This document shows positions 22,432-31,132 of a DNA stretch of 64,000 bases, piece by piece. The notes below the pieces were generated by a model that was given only the letters and a program-made list of their open reading frames with translations, did no database searches and had not been told where the DNA came from. How positions within the stretch are numbered: position 1 is the stretch's first letter; each line of letters starts with the position of its first letter. Both the position numbers and the translations under genes were made by a program. Origin of the DNA: a virus; the IMG/VR virus record IMGVR_UViG_3300005337_000001, positions 1 to 64,000 of that record; one strand, 5' to 3'.

Positions 22432-22837
22432 CCCCAGCCACTTGCCCAGGCCCGACTTCACCTCCTGGTCCGGGTGTGGCTGCTTCAACTTTTGGCTTCT
22501 CTTCGGCTTCGAGCCGCGTCCCGCAGAACGGGCAGAACTTGCAGAGGCCGTAGCTGGTGTCCTTGAACTTGCTCTTGAAGCCATACTTGCTCTCGTCGCC
22601 TTTCTTAGCCTTGGGGAAGTAGATGACCACGGCGGTGCGCCAGGACGCGCGCTTGCCGCTGGTGGACAGCATTGAGCCGGTTTGAATACCGGAGCGCTGG
22701 TTGTCGTTGGCGCGCCCGCACGCCATCTCTAGCGCCGGACAGCAGAACTTGAACCTACCTGCCCTCGATTTCGGCTTCTCTACAGCAGGCTTCGGACTCG
22801 ACGCGCGCGGCATAGCCGCTCGAATGCCTTTGGTCAT
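22394..22837 (-). CDS. hypothetical zinc-ribbon protein
   Basis: 147 residues. Basic N-terminus, cysteines at 32, 33, 40 and CKFCPFCG near 98-105 indicate a zinc site, followed by a Glu/Pro/Gly-rich disordered tail. Start overlaps nothing; stop overlaps the next start by 38 bases. Confidence 0.6.
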   Translation of the reverse strand: MTKGIRAAMPRASSPKPAVEKPKSRAGRFKFCCPALEMACGRANDNQRSGIQTGSMLSTSGKRASWRTAVVIYFPKAKKGDESKYGFKSKFKDTSYGLCKFCPFCGTRLEAEEKPKVEAATPGPGGEVGPGQVAGDGAQPSPVQPGD

Positions 22838-23118
22838 TGTAGGGGCGCCTTGTGTGCTGTGATGTTTGCGATGGCTTCGGAGAAGCTATCGTAGAGGATG
22901 TCGACGATGAGAGCCGAGAGCACCGTCTCGTTCATCATCTCTAGCTGCTCGGTCGTGAAGCTGCGGTCGAGGGTGTCGAAGATCTGCCGCTGCGTGAGGC
23001 CGCAGAGATTCAGGGCTTCGTACATGTCGTTCTCATTCGCGTACGGTGGCATCAGATGCTGCACTGCCGGCTCGAACAGCTGAATCGTATCGTGGTCGCC
23101 TGGGTTGGGTTGGTTCAT
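22834..23118 (-). CDS. hypothetical helical protein
   Basis: 94 residues, acidic, helical (LTQRQIFDTLDRSFTTEQL). ATGA overlaps at both ends place it firmly in the operon. Unknown. Confidence 0.65.
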   Translation of the reverse strand: MNQPNPGDHDTIQLFEPAVQHLMPPYANENDMYEALNLCGLTQRQIFDTLDRSFTTEQLEMMNETVLSALIVDILYDSFSEAIANITAHKAPLQ

Positions 23119-23318
23119 GTAGGTATCTCGTAGCCGTACTTGTTGTCGTGTTGGTGGTCGCGTACCTGACGCGTGAATTCAAAGAGCAAGCTCTCCAGCT
23201 CGTTGCGATAGCCTTCTACGCGGATGCGCGTCATCGCTTGGTTTGACGGATGGATGAAGAAGCATTCCAGCACTACCTCCGGCACCGCAGGTAGGTCAGC
23301 TATTACTTCGACCTTCAA
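23115..23318 (-). CDS. hypothetical small alpha/beta protein
   Basis: 67 residues: strand, loop, strand, helix (RNELESLLFEFTRQVRDHQ) and a polar end. ATGA overlaps both neighbours. Unknown. Confidence 0.65.
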   Translation of the reverse strand: MKVEVIADLPAVPEVVLECFFIHPSNQAMTRIRVEGYRNELESLLFEFTRQVRDHQHDNKYGYEIPT

Positions 23319-23710
23319 GGGCTGTCTCCTTCCACCTTCTTATCTCCTAGGAGCTCGAGCAGTTTCTCCGGAGGGCTAGGCGGAAGGCCCGTGAGGGAGG
23401 CCAGTTCCCGCTGCCCCTTCTCCCAGGCGCGCGCTGCGGCGGCGCCGGGATCGGGGGCTTCTACGAATACGATGAGACCAGGCGTGGAATCGAGGGCGAC
23501 GAGCTCGGGCCCGTACGGCATCGGCGCCACCTTGAACACGTAGCCGCCCTCGTCGCCGTCCTTGTCGACACGTACAGAGAACATCGCCGGTGGCGGGCCA
23601 GGGTCGCGCGGCTCGAAGCCCGGGCACGGACACCCACCTGGTTCTACGCAGGGCTTATGCCCGAGCGAGAAGTGCGCCCACGCCGTGTGAGGACAGTGTT
23701 TACACAACAA
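23315..23710 (-). CDS. hypothetical protein with N-terminal zinc site
   Basis: 131 residues from a TTG at 23710 (overlaps the methyltransferase-like stop by 11 bases). CKHC near residue 3, His, then CVEPGGCPC near 21-29 look like one zinc site. The rest is Pro-rich with a central beta part. Start codon uncertain. Confidence 0.6.
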   Translation of the reverse strand: MLCKHCPHTAWAHFSLGHKPCVEPGGCPCPGFEPRDPGPPPAMFSVRVDKDGDEGGYVFKVAPMPYGPELVALDSTPGLIVFVEAPDPGAAAARAWEKGQRELASLTGLPPSPPEKLLELLGDKKVEGDSP

Positions 23711-24293
23711 GGTCGGCTCCGTACGCGAAGTGCGAGCCAGCGCGGTGAAGCCCTGCGTACTCCTCCGGCAAAGGCCGGCGCGCTATCCACTTCTGGCCTG
23801 CGTAGACGATGAGGCTGTTCCACCGATCGGGCACAACCGCCAGCACCTCCCGGCGCTTCATGGTCTCCCAGAACTCCGTGCTGCCGCAGGCAGCGCCGTC
23901 GAAGTTCGAGCCGAGGTAGATGACAGTGCGCACGTTGTGTATGAGCTGGACGAGGCCCTGTTGTTCGTAGCACTCGGGCCAGCACACGAACGCCACGTCG
24001 ATGAAGTGCCCGTGCCTGGCGTACTCTTCGAAGTACTCGCCCACCAAATTGACGTTTGGACGCCGGTCGGTGTAGCGGTCCAGGTTACCAGCGTAGTTCT
24101 TGTCGACGGCAGTCACTGTGTGCGCGCCGAGGTCAGAAAGCTGGTTCGCCATACCCAGCTGTCCAGCACCCAGGTCATGGACGTTGTAGCCGGCGACGAA
24201 GTTGCGTACCACCGCTTCTTGCTCGTCGTTGAATTTGCCAATGGAGATGAAAGTCATGACTGTTCCGTCGGGGTTGACCATGTGGTTTTTCAT
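23700..24293 (-). CDS. class I SAM-dependent methyltransferase-like protein
   Basis: 197 residues from the ATG at 24293 (ATGA overlap). VHDLGAGQLGMANQL at 38-52 is a good motif I for SAM binding, followed by VTAVDKN (acidic residue at the end of strand 2) and VAFVCWPE around the expected motif IV position. The target is not evident; C-terminal half is shorter than in DNA methyltransferases. Could modify a small molecule or protein. Confidence 0.7.
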   Translation of the reverse strand: MKNHMVNPDGTVMTFISIGKFNDEQEAVVRNFVAGYNVHDLGAGQLGMANQLSDLGAHTVTAVDKNYAGNLDRYTDRRPNVNLVGEYFEEYARHGHFIDVAFVCWPECYEQQGLVQLIHNVRTVIYLGSNFDGAACGSTEFWETMKRREVLAVVPDRWNSLIVYAGQKWIARRPLPEEYAGLHRAGSHFAYGADLVV

Positions 24294-24523
24294 CCGCCAG
24301 TTTCCTTCTGCAGCTGCGCACGCGCTTCCCAGTAGCAGCGCTTCGCCATATCCAAGAACTCCTTCTCGGTCAGTGCCGTGCGCCCTGGGTGGTGCTGAAT
24401 CTTGAACACGTCGAGATGTATCAATGCCGACGTGAACATCCACTTCACGCGCGTCGACGAATTTACACCCCTCGCGTCGTACTCTTCGTTCAGATCTTGA
24501 AGAGCCTTTCCAAAGTCATTCAT
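24290..24523 (-). CDS. hypothetical helical protein
   Basis: 77 residues, helical, with ALIHLDVFKIQHHPG in the middle. Four-base overlaps at both ends. Unknown. Confidence 0.65.
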   Translation of the reverse strand: MNDFGKALQDLNEEYDARGVNSSTRVKWMFTSALIHLDVFKIQHHPGRTALTEKEFLDMAKRCYWEARAQLQKETGG

Positions 24524-24798
24524 GCTCGACCCTCCCGCATGCGCTGTATGTAGTCCTGTGAGAAAGCGGCGAGGGCGCTGCCAGCCGCTGCCGTCTTCTG
24601 TGCAGCCGGCTCGTCGCCATTCGCGCGCTCTTGTTCGGCTTTGGTCAGCAGCGCTTGCGCAAATTTGGATAGATCTTCGAGCACGTCGATGCGCCCGTCC
24701 AACCTACCCGCTTGATACGGGACTGGAGTCTCCTTGAACCGTTCCGGGATCTGAATGCTGTTCAGCGCCTTCGCCCTTTGCTCCGCTGTCGATGCCAT
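24520..24798 (-). CDS. hypothetical helical protein
   Basis: 92 residues from the ATG at 24798; overlaps the end of the preceding large gene by 95 bases. Ala/Gln/Glu-rich helices with a short GRLDGRIDVLED segment. The long overlap makes the start uncertain; a later start cannot be excluded. Confidence 0.55.
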   Translation of the reverse strand: MASTAEQRAKALNSIQIPERFKETPVPYQAGRLDGRIDVLEDLSKFAQALLTKAEQERANGDEPAAQKTAAAGSALAAFSQDYIQRMREGRA

Positions 24799-26701
24799 CG
24801 TCTTCAACCTTTGGTAGTGAACCAAACTCTGGGTGACCTGGGTGCATCGGCCATGCGTCGGCGATGTGTTCCATAGTCTCTTTCACCTTGTAGTTCCGCA
24901 GCAGCACGTTGCCATGCTCTGGCCCTTTCCAATAGCCCTCGATCCGCATCTGCTTACGCAGCGTCATGCGAGGGCCGTATGCCTGGTTGCGCCAATGCCC
25001 GCGTACGAAGAACTGGACCGTAGGCGTACCGCCACCTCCTCCTGTTTTGCGCTTCTTTCCGGCGATGTAGTCCAAGAGGTGCGGGCGGGCGTCGACCATC
25101 ACCGGCGCACTCAGCATGAACCTGGACACTGTGAAGTCCGGGTCGCCGTCGCGCTGCGCCTTCTTGGCCCCGCCTGCTGCCTTCTCCTTCAGCGACTGAC
25201 GCTTGTACTCGTTTGGATTCGCCAGAGCCAAGCAGGCACCGCGGATGAGCGAGTCGAGCGCCTTGCCGATGGCAGTCACCTCTTTGTCTGCACCTTCGAA
25301 CATCTGCAGGAAGGTCTTGCGGTCGAACGGCCCCAAGATGTCGCCAGTGCTCATGATGAAGAAAGCGGGATCGGCGTTGATGCACCAGATGCGTGCGTAC
25401 GTCTCTTCGCCAGGCTTCTCGCCGAAGAGCCCCGGCGGCACGATGAGGCTCCAGGCCTTCCATGGTGACATGACTTCGATGTCGTCGGGCACGTCGGTCA
25501 TAGCCAGTGACGCTGCCAGCTTGTGGCCAACCTCGAGTTTCGGGAAGCCTGCGTGCATCCACATGACGCCAAAATCCTGCAGGTGCGACGAGTACGGCAT
25601 GCCCTTCAAACAGCCGGCTGTCTTCTCCAACAGTTTCTTGACAGCTGGGTTCTTGTACGAGAACACGCCGACGAGATCAGCGACGTGCTGAGAGAGCCGC
25701 TGCTTGTCGCCCACGCCCGCGAACTGTTGAAATTCATTTAGAGGCTCGAACACGTAGGCCGCAGCCATCAGCAGCGCTTCGACGTTGACCGCCGTGTTGG
25801 TGCTCGGCGGCAGCGGCACCTTCAGCGAGCGCCGCGTCACTACATCCCAGCGAGCTCGGAATTCAGGGATGAGCGAGTCAAACCTGGCTACGTCCTCTGC
25901 TTGTGCAGCCTCGTCTGCTAGCAGCTTGTCGCGCATGTCCTTGAGCACGAGATCCTCGTTGTGCACCTTCTCGAGGATCTCGCGGGCCATCTTCTTCGGG
26001 TACGGCTTGAGCATCCTCACGAGCTCGTCGGTGACGTCGGCTACCTTCTCGTCGCCGCTGTACCCAGGAGCTGCACCGACGTTGAAAGGCCAGCTAGTCA
26101 GGCGCTTATTCGAGGCCTCAGGGTGATGCTTCAAATCAGAGATCACTTCCTTGCCTTCGGCGTCTCTTTTGATCTCGGCCACGTGCGACGTGTGCACCTG
26201 CAATGTGCCGCAGAGCTCGGCCGAGATGAAGAGGACCCTCATCGCACCATGAGGCAGGTCTTTCATGCACGACAGGATGAGCTTCTCTTCGACCAACGGC
26301 TTGTCGAGCGGGCCTCTATCCGTGATCTCTGCGGCATACTTCTCGTAGTCGGCAAGGAAGGAGCGCAGCTCGGTCTTTGGTACTAGGGTGGCGATGTCCT
26401 CGCCCTGATTTGGCAAGAACAGCACCGCCACCTTGGTGGCAGCCTCATCCACGGTCAGCCCGTCTTCTAGCGCCTTCCTCTTGAGGGCATCCAGCGCCAC
26501 CGTGAGACGCTGTTTCAACGTGGGCGAGATGTCCACGCCCGAGTTGTTCTGAAATAGGTTCTGCATTTGCTCTTCTTCCAGCGCGGCACGGCGGGACTGT
26601 ACGCCCGCAAGTTCTGCTTCGAGCTTCTGTTCTTCTACCTGCAACCCCCTCAGCTCCTGCGCGAATCTACCGACGTTAAGGCCTACACTCGGAGCTCGCA
26701 T
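24704..26701 (-). CDS. large hypothetical protein
   Basis: 665 residues, ATG at 26701 sharing its A with the upstream TGA (TGATG) and preceded by GGGAGG. N-terminal coiled coil (LQVEEQKLEAELAG), a long helical/beta middle with AWSLIVPPGLFG and CINADPAFFIMSTGD, then a basic segment and VRGHWRNQAYGP ... IEGYWKGPE near the C-terminus, which looks like a small nucleic-acid- or partner-binding module. Acidic, disordered tail. Paired with the next gene upstream; no family recognised. Confidence 0.7.
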   Translation of the reverse strand: MRAPSVGLNVGRFAQELRGLQVEEQKLEAELAGVQSRRAALEEEQMQNLFQNNSGVDISPTLKQRLTVALDALKRKALEDGLTVDEAATKVAVLFLPNQGEDIATLVPKTELRSFLADYEKYAAEITDRGPLDKPLVEEKLILSCMKDLPHGAMRVLFISAELCGTLQVHTSHVAEIKRDAEGKEVISDLKHHPEASNKRLTSWPFNVGAAPGYSGDEKVADVTDELVRMLKPYPKKMAREILEKVHNEDLVLKDMRDKLLADEAAQAEDVARFDSLIPEFRARWDVVTRRSLKVPLPPSTNTAVNVEALLMAAAYVFEPLNEFQQFAGVGDKQRLSQHVADLVGVFSYKNPAVKKLLEKTAGCLKGMPYSSHLQDFGVMWMHAGFPKLEVGHKLAASLAMTDVPDDIEVMSPWKAWSLIVPPGLFGEKPGEETYARIWCINADPAFFIMSTGDILGPFDRKTFLQMFEGADKEVTAIGKALDSLIRGACLALANPNEYKRQSLKEKAAGGAKKAQRDGDPDFTVSRFMLSAPVMVDARPHLLDYIAGKKRKTGGGGGTPTVQFFVRGHWRNQAYGPRMTLRKQMRIEGYWKGPEHGNVLLRNYKVKETMEHIADAWPMHPGHPEFGSLPKVEDDGIDSGAKGEGAEQHSDPGTVQGDSSPVSSG

Positions 26702-28374
26702 CAGTCCTCCCAATTTGGTCCGCTGCCACCAAGGCTGACGTCATCGATACCAGGGCGTGGGTCGAAGCGCGTGTTGCGCTTGGGCAGTGGTTGCTCGTAG
26801 ATTTTGCGTCGAGCGAATACCAGGCTTTCCTGGACGGTGCGCTCCGTGCCTTGCTCAGCCTCATGTTTGAGCTCGCACTCTCCGCAAATGCGGCCGTCAC
26901 CAAGCTCGCTGCGTCCGAACACCAAGTTCGTCTTCAGGCTGCAACCACACTCGACGCACACACGCACCACCGCACGCTGTATCTCCTCGTCGCCCTTGGC
27001 CGTACGCCGCTCGTGGCCTTGCGCGATGCGCTCTTCCCTGTCTGCGGCTACAGCCTCTGGGGTGGGCTTCTTGTGCAGCTCTTCGTAAATCAGAGCAGCC
27101 ATGTCTCTGCTGTCCAAGATCTTGCCTTCCGCGTAGCCCAGCAACCCCATGTTGGTTGCCATCATGCGTAGCTTGAAGCGCCCTACGGTCGTGAGCTCAT
27201 CAAGGCTCATCTTTCGTGCCTGGTCGAGATCGGACTGCGCCCGGTCTTCGATTTCGTAGTACTTGAACACCTCAGCGCGTGTGATGATCAGGCGGCAATC
27301 CTCCAGCTCACGCGCATCCCACGCCTTCCAGCGATGAGCTTCCGCGCGCGACTTCACGCGCAAATTGAGCTTTCCCATGTCCGGGCACTTCATCCACGTG
27401 GCATGCAACCCAGTCAAGTTCTGGTCGACGCGCGCCATCTGAAACATGTACGTGTTGGGCGACACGCTCTTGTTGCGCCGACGGCCGACGAGCTTCAACG
27501 TAGGCCAGGTCTGGAACGCCAGTAGTAGCCACTTGCTGCCGTGCTCATCGAACACCTCAGCCAGCTCCTTGGCGCGGTCCTCGTCGTTGAGCTCTGTCTC
27601 GGGCTTCGGCTCAGCCAAACCGAGCGACTGCCGGTTCACCGACAGGCGCGTCGTACGCCGAAGTGGGCTTTCCAACCAGCGTGAGCTCATACCGATGCCG
27701 TCTTCGATAGACGTGCGCAGTGTGTGCACCAGCTGCTTGATGGTGTTGTAGTTGAAGTTCGTCCACGTCAGCAGGTGGTAGCGCAATGAGCCATCCAGCA
27801 GCTTCACAGCGACCGCGAAGTCGTAGTTGAAACCGCCACCTTCGGTGTGAAGCTCGCCGAGCCCCACCACGGATGGCTCGTTGTTGAACAGATCCATCAC
27901 CCACGCAGCGCTTGCCCAACCGCCAGTACTGGTGTCGTCTTCACTCGATGCTTCAGTGCGTTCTGCAGGATCGGGATGAAGAATCTTGTGCAGGTTGATG
28001 ACGTTCTTCACCAGGTAGGCCGGCGGTGAATCGTTGACCCATGTGTCAGGCAAGCTCTTGGTCTCGCCGTAGATACGCAAGAGGTCGGCTAGGCATGCCC
28101 GAATGTTTCTGTCGTCGTACGACGTTCGTCGTAGCCAACGATGGCATACCTGCCCGTCAGGCAGCTTCACTGTCATAGCGAAGTCGTACTGAAGCGAGTC
28201 AGACGACTGCTTACGTTCGCACAGCGACAGAATTGCCGGCGTGCTCTCCAACAAATACCGCACCCAAGGTGCTTGGTGCCACTCCGTCTTCACCGTGTTG
28301 GCTTCGGTGGAAGTGGTAACCCTGCCCGTCTCGGTCATATCGTAGCGCTTGGACGGTTGTGAATGATACGTCAT
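26701..28374 (-). CDS. large protein with tandem internal repeats and a zinc finger
   Basis: 557 residues from the ATG at 28374 (GAAGGAG upstream), first gene behind the element at 28415. Two modules of about 100 residues share the layout W-x6-L-x5-P, YDFA(M/V)(T/A)VKL-x-DG and a following helix with (S/T)W (about 30-140 and 155-265). A third, shorter module is at about 285-360. Near the C-terminus CVECG ... CGEC is a zinc ribbon. Repetition suggests multivalent binding; function unknown. Confidence 0.7.
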   Translation of the reverse strand: MTYHSQPSKRYDMTETGRVTTSTEANTVKTEWHQAPWVRYLLESTPAILSLCERKQSSDSLQYDFAMTVKLPDGQVCHRWLRRTSYDDRNIRACLADLLRIYGETKSLPDTWVNDSPPAYLVKNVINLHKILHPDPAERTEASSEDDTSTGGWASAAWVMDLFNNEPSVVGLGELHTEGGGFNYDFAVAVKLLDGSLRYHLLTWTNFNYNTIKQLVHTLRTSIEDGIGMSSRWLESPLRRTTRLSVNRQSLGLAEPKPETELNDEDRAKELAEVFDEHGSKWLLLAFQTWPTLKLVGRRRNKSVSPNTYMFQMARVDQNLTGLHATWMKCPDMGKLNLRVKSRAEAHRWKAWDARELEDCRLIITRAEVFKYYEIEDRAQSDLDQARKMSLDELTTVGRFKLRMMATNMGLLGYAEGKILDSRDMAALIYEELHKKPTPEAVAADREERIAQGHERRTAKGDEEIQRAVVRVCVECGCSLKTNLVFGRSELGDGRICGECELKHEAEQGTERTVQESLVFARRKIYEQPLPKRNTRFDPRPGIDDVSLGGSGPNWED

Positions 28375-28414
28375 GAGCTTGCTCCTTCTGGGCTTCGTAC
28401 GAAGCCTTTCCACA

Positions 28415-28428
28415 GCTCTTATGCCCGC
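28415..28428 (-). promoter_or_regulatory. conserved promoter element GCGGGCATAAGAGC
   Basis: Minus-strand copy of the recurrent element in the 59-base gap after the Mini-A-like gene, 40 bases before the ATG at 28374. Separates the two minus genes into different transcription units. Confidence 0.7.
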
Positions 28429-28433
28429 AGCGG

Positions 28434-29333
28434 CTACTCGATTTCGAGCATGGCCGCAGCCTTCTTCAAGCGTAGCTTATGGTGCAACTCTTTCTCGCAG
28501 CTCTCCTCCCAGAGCTCCTCGTCGAGCTTGTTCTTGATGGCCTTGCGGATGAGATTGGCCAGGATCTTGGGGTCGAGGGCATCGAGCTCCCACGACTCGT
28601 CGCCGAACTTTTCGACATAGACGTCGGAGCGCGAATCCGTGAGCTTGGCCGGATTGGGCGGCGGGTTGTACTTCTTCACCTGGTCCATGTTCAGCGCGAT
28701 GCGCTCGAGGGCGCCGGCGAACTCGTAGCCTGAGTGATCCATGAAAAGCTGAAGACGGTCCTCGATGTCGCGGCTCATGTCGATACCAGACGGGTCGTGG
28801 TCGCCGAGGTGAATGATGTGCACGCCCTGTTCAGCTTCGCAGTACTTGATGAGCCGCTGCGCTGCCGACCACATCTCGCTCTGGCTCGTGTAGCCACGAC
28901 ACGAGAAGTAGGGCACGTTGAATTCCCGGCATACGCCTTCGATGACGCCGACGAGCGCGTCCTTCTCGATCCACACCTCGAGTCTGAAGTCCTGCTCCGC
29001 CCACTTGTCGATGCGGAACTGCTGCGCGCAGGCTTCAACAATGTCGGCGGGGCTCTCCCACGTCGAGAGCGCTTCCAAATTACGGGTGCGATCGACAATG
29101 GCGCTCCAGTCGATGAGCCCCGCCATACGCCCGTCGTTGATGATGCTGCCGAGGCGCTTGTACTCGGTTTGCTTGTTGGCGATGAGGTCTCTTGACACGA
29201 ACTGGTAGTACAGCTGCCGCAAGGTGAGGTCGAATCCCTGCGCCTGGTATTCGTCGATGATGTCGTTGGCCTGTTCGACGATCTGAAGGCTTCCTGCCGA
29301 CAGTTTCTTGTTCACGTACCTAATCTTGCTCAT
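28434..29333 (-). CDS. Topo VI subunit A/Spo11-like TOPRIM protein (Mini-A-like)
   Basis: 299 residues. Residues 30-85 resemble the winged-helix part of Topo VI-A, with LTLRQLYYQFVSRDL carrying R39 and candidate catalytic tyrosines Y42/Y43. The TOPRIM domain has E123 in VWIEKDAL and D178/D180 in LGDHDPSGID. No subunit B gene is visible. This matches the stand-alone Topo VI-A relatives called Mini-A in mobile elements. It may cleave or bind DNA in replication or recombination. The divergent gap upstream has two palindromes. Confidence 0.85.
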   Translation of the reverse strand: MSKIRYVNKKLSAGSLQIVEQANDIIDEYQAQGFDLTLRQLYYQFVSRDLIANKQTEYKRLGSIINDGRMAGLIDWSAIVDRTRNLEALSTWESPADIVEACAQQFRIDKWAEQDFRLEVWIEKDALVGVIEGVCREFNVPYFSCRGYTSQSEMWSAAQRLIKYCEAEQGVHIIHLGDHDPSGIDMSRDIEDRLQLFMDHSGYEFAGALERIALNMDQVKKYNPPPNPAKLTDSRSDVYVEKFGDESWELDALDPKILANLIRKAIKNKLDEELWEESCEKELHHKLRLKKAAAMLEIE

Positions 29334-29376
29334 GAAATAGCTCCGCCACTACATGTGCGCCACACCGACGCAAATT

Positions 29377-29386
29377 GCAACGTTGC
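29377..29386. repeat. palindrome GCAACGTTGC
   Basis: Perfect ten-base palindrome in the divergent gap between the Mini-A-like gene and the small plus gene, seven bases from a second palindrome. Candidate operator half of a regulatory region. Confidence 0.45.
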
Positions 29387-29411
29387 TATCAGATGAGGCG
29401 CCTCATAGGCT
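29383..29411 (+). promoter_or_regulatory. weak sigma-70-like promoter with internal operator
   Basis: TTGCTA and TAGGCT spaced by 17 bases before the small membrane gene at 29418. The -10 match is poor. The 14-base palindrome at 29393-29406 fills the spacer, as repressor operators often do. Confidence 0.35.
29393..29406. promoter_or_regulatory. perfect 14-base palindrome, candidate operator
   Basis: ATGAGGCGCCTCAT, a perfect palindrome in the 84-base divergent gap. I found no second intergenic copy in the window. Its position fits a dimeric repressor controlling the small plus gene, the Mini-A-like gene, or both. Confidence 0.55.
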
Positions 29412-29417
29412 AAAAAG

Positions 29418-29582
29418 ATGGCAATTGCGATTTTCCCCGTCATCCTCCTCGTCATCGGCATCCTCCTGTACTTCGTCTCCACGAATGGGAAAGTACAGGA
29501 GGTCGGCCGTCTGATGTTCTTCTGTGGACTGCTAGTGCTTACGTTCGACCTTTCGCGCGACGTGGTGAGGCTCCTCCACTGA
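29418..29582 (+). CDS. small two-helix membrane protein
   Basis: 54 residues, ATG at 29418. Two hydrophobic segments (about 3-19 and 31-44) around a short NGKVQEVGR loop; the pattern VGRLMFFCGLLVLTF recalls a widespread small phage membrane protein of unknown role. It overlaps the end of the opposing gene by 44 bases. Confidence 0.7.
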   Translation: MAIAIFPVILLVIGILLYFVSTNGKVQEVGRLMFFCGLLVLTFDLSRDVVRLLH

Positions 29583-30054
29583 GCAGATTCTCGATAGCTT
29601 CATCCTTCGACCAGCCGTAGTACCAAGCGCTGCCGCGCCCTGAACGGCAGCGCCACACCTTGTGGACGTTGGTACGGTCGAGCTTCACGCGCATCGACGC
29701 CGGCATGCCCGCGGCCTTCACGTCTTGGACGTTTGTCTTGGACGAGAATCTATGGAGCTCGAAGCCGTTGATCAATTCCCCAACGCGCCCCCAGACGTCT
29801 TGCTCTGGCAGCGGCACCGGCGCTAGAGGGTCCACGTAAACCGGCTCGTGGAAGTGCACTTCTTCGACCAGGTCGCTCAAGGTGTCTGTGTCTTCGAAGT
29901 TCCTACCATTGACGTCCACCCAAATGAGACTGGTAAGAAGATCGACGCGCACCGCGCCGAATGGGCAGACGGCGTCTTTCCTCTCCTCAACACAGACGTA
30001 CTTGTAGCCATCGCGCGATCGAAAGAAGCCGCCAGGGTAGATGGTGACGCTCAT
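29539..30054 (-). CDS. hypothetical protein
   Basis: 171 residues. Strand-rich N-terminus (YKYVCVEERKD, VRVDLLTSLIWVDV), acidic centre, basic C-terminal third with WRCRSGRGSAWYYGWSKDEA. No family recognised. Start overlaps the HD-domain stop (ATGA). Confidence 0.65.
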   Translation of the reverse strand: MSVTIYPGGFFRSRDGYKYVCVEERKDAVCPFGAVRVDLLTSLIWVDVNGRNFEDTDTLSDLVEEVHFHEPVYVDPLAPVPLPEQDVWGRVGELINGFELHRFSSKTNVQDVKAAGMPASMRVKLDRTNVHKVWRCRSGRGSAWYYGWSKDEAIENLLSGGASPRRAKGRT

Positions 30055-30923
30055 GTGGCATTCAGCTCCGCCATCATCTTGGCATAGCGGTCAGGATGTT
30101 TGGAGCGTAGCTCCTTCAACACCGCCACCAAATCAGCGTCTGTGGCATCCCGCTGGTACCTGTCGTAGTCCGAAACCTGCAGTATTAGCGTGTGGGTGTG
30201 GTCCTTACCGTCAATGAACCACCCCTTCAAGGTCTCCTTGAATTCCAGGGCGGGCTCGAGCCTATTGCTAGCCATCGCCAGCATCCGCCGTGACCCGAAG
30301 ATGTTCTTCCTGGCCTGCTTTTCCCAACTTCTGTGCGCAGAGTCGGTGGTGAAGATCCGCGGCATGCAAGCGAAGCGCTGCAGCACCAGCTCACGGCCAC
30401 GGTAGAAATCGGCGTCAGCGACGTGAGCCCACTCCTTACGTATGTTCGCTTCGTATTGCTTGAAGTCTTCTTCGTCAGCGCCGAGCATCGACAAGTCGGC
30501 GTCGATCAGGATGGCCTCGTCTCTACGCACGGGCGCTTTCAGATGCGCTGTGGCCATAACAAGTCTGTACACATCTGCTTGAAAGATCACAGACAAGCCA
30601 GCGCGCTGCGCTGCTACGACGGCCATAGAGGCGGACAACTCCTCGTCCTTGGCTGCGTTAGTCGGGTCGAACGACATGCAGATGTCGTGAAACCACATCG
30701 CCCAGTACACCGACAGCATGTTCTCGTCCGGGTACCTTTCAGCTTCGGCAAGCTCACGCGCGCGCCTCAGGCCCCAGTAGACGTGTTCGAGCGTGTGGTA
30801 GTGACGCTCCGGGCTGTTGTAGCAGCTGACCAGCTTCTCATACACGGGCTGCGCTGAGCCTTTGCACTCGAGCTCGCGCCAGAGCGCTTCGAACATACTA
30901 CCGAGCGCGGGTAGATTGATCAT
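30051..30923 (-). CDS. HD-superfamily metal-dependent phosphohydrolase (COG4339-like)
   Basis: 290 residues. HYHTLEH at 41-47, HD at 79-80 in WAMWFHDICM, a later TAHLK and DADLSMLG give the H...HD...D metal site; HYHTLEHV near the start and DADLS-x-LG followed by Y-x4-(I/V)R-x-E are typical of COG4339 proteins. Such enzymes hydrolyse nucleotides or related phosphoesters; the substrate is unknown. In a phage a nucleotide-pool or second-messenger role is plausible. Confidence 0.85.
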   Translation of the reverse strand: MINLPALGSMFEALWRELECKGSAQPVYEKLVSCYNSPERHYHTLEHVYWGLRRARELAEAERYPDENMLSVYWAMWFHDICMSFDPTNAAKDEELSASMAVVAAQRAGLSVIFQADVYRLVMATAHLKAPVRRDEAILIDADLSMLGADEEDFKQYEANIRKEWAHVADADFYRGRELVLQRFACMPRIFTTDSAHRSWEKQARKNIFGSRRMLAMASNRLEPALEFKETLKGWFIDGKDHTHTLILQVSDYDRYQRDATDADLVAVLKELRSKHPDRYAKMMAELNAT

Positions 30924-31132
30924 TTGAGTGGGCTCACGTAGACGACGGGCTTGTTCACGAGATAGCCGTAAGCAGTTGCATCAGCGTTTGGCTCCAGCAC
31001 ATGTTCAGCAGCACTGACGCTGTACAACTTGTCCTTGTGCCGAAGCTGGTCGCCTTCACGAGGCAGCGTCGACACCAACACTTTCTCGCGCCAGTTCTCG
31101 ATTGGGCAGAACACTTCACAGTAGAAACTCAT
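30920..31132 (-). CDS. small hypothetical protein
   Basis: 70 residues, strand-rich (KVLVSTLPREGDQLRHKDK) and ending PVVYVSPLK. Four-base overlaps on both sides. Looks like a small beta-barrel; function unknown. Confidence 0.65.
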   Translation of the reverse strand: MSFYCEVFCPIENWREKVLVSTLPREGDQLRHKDKLYSVSAAEHVLEPNADATAYGYLVNKPVVYVSPLK

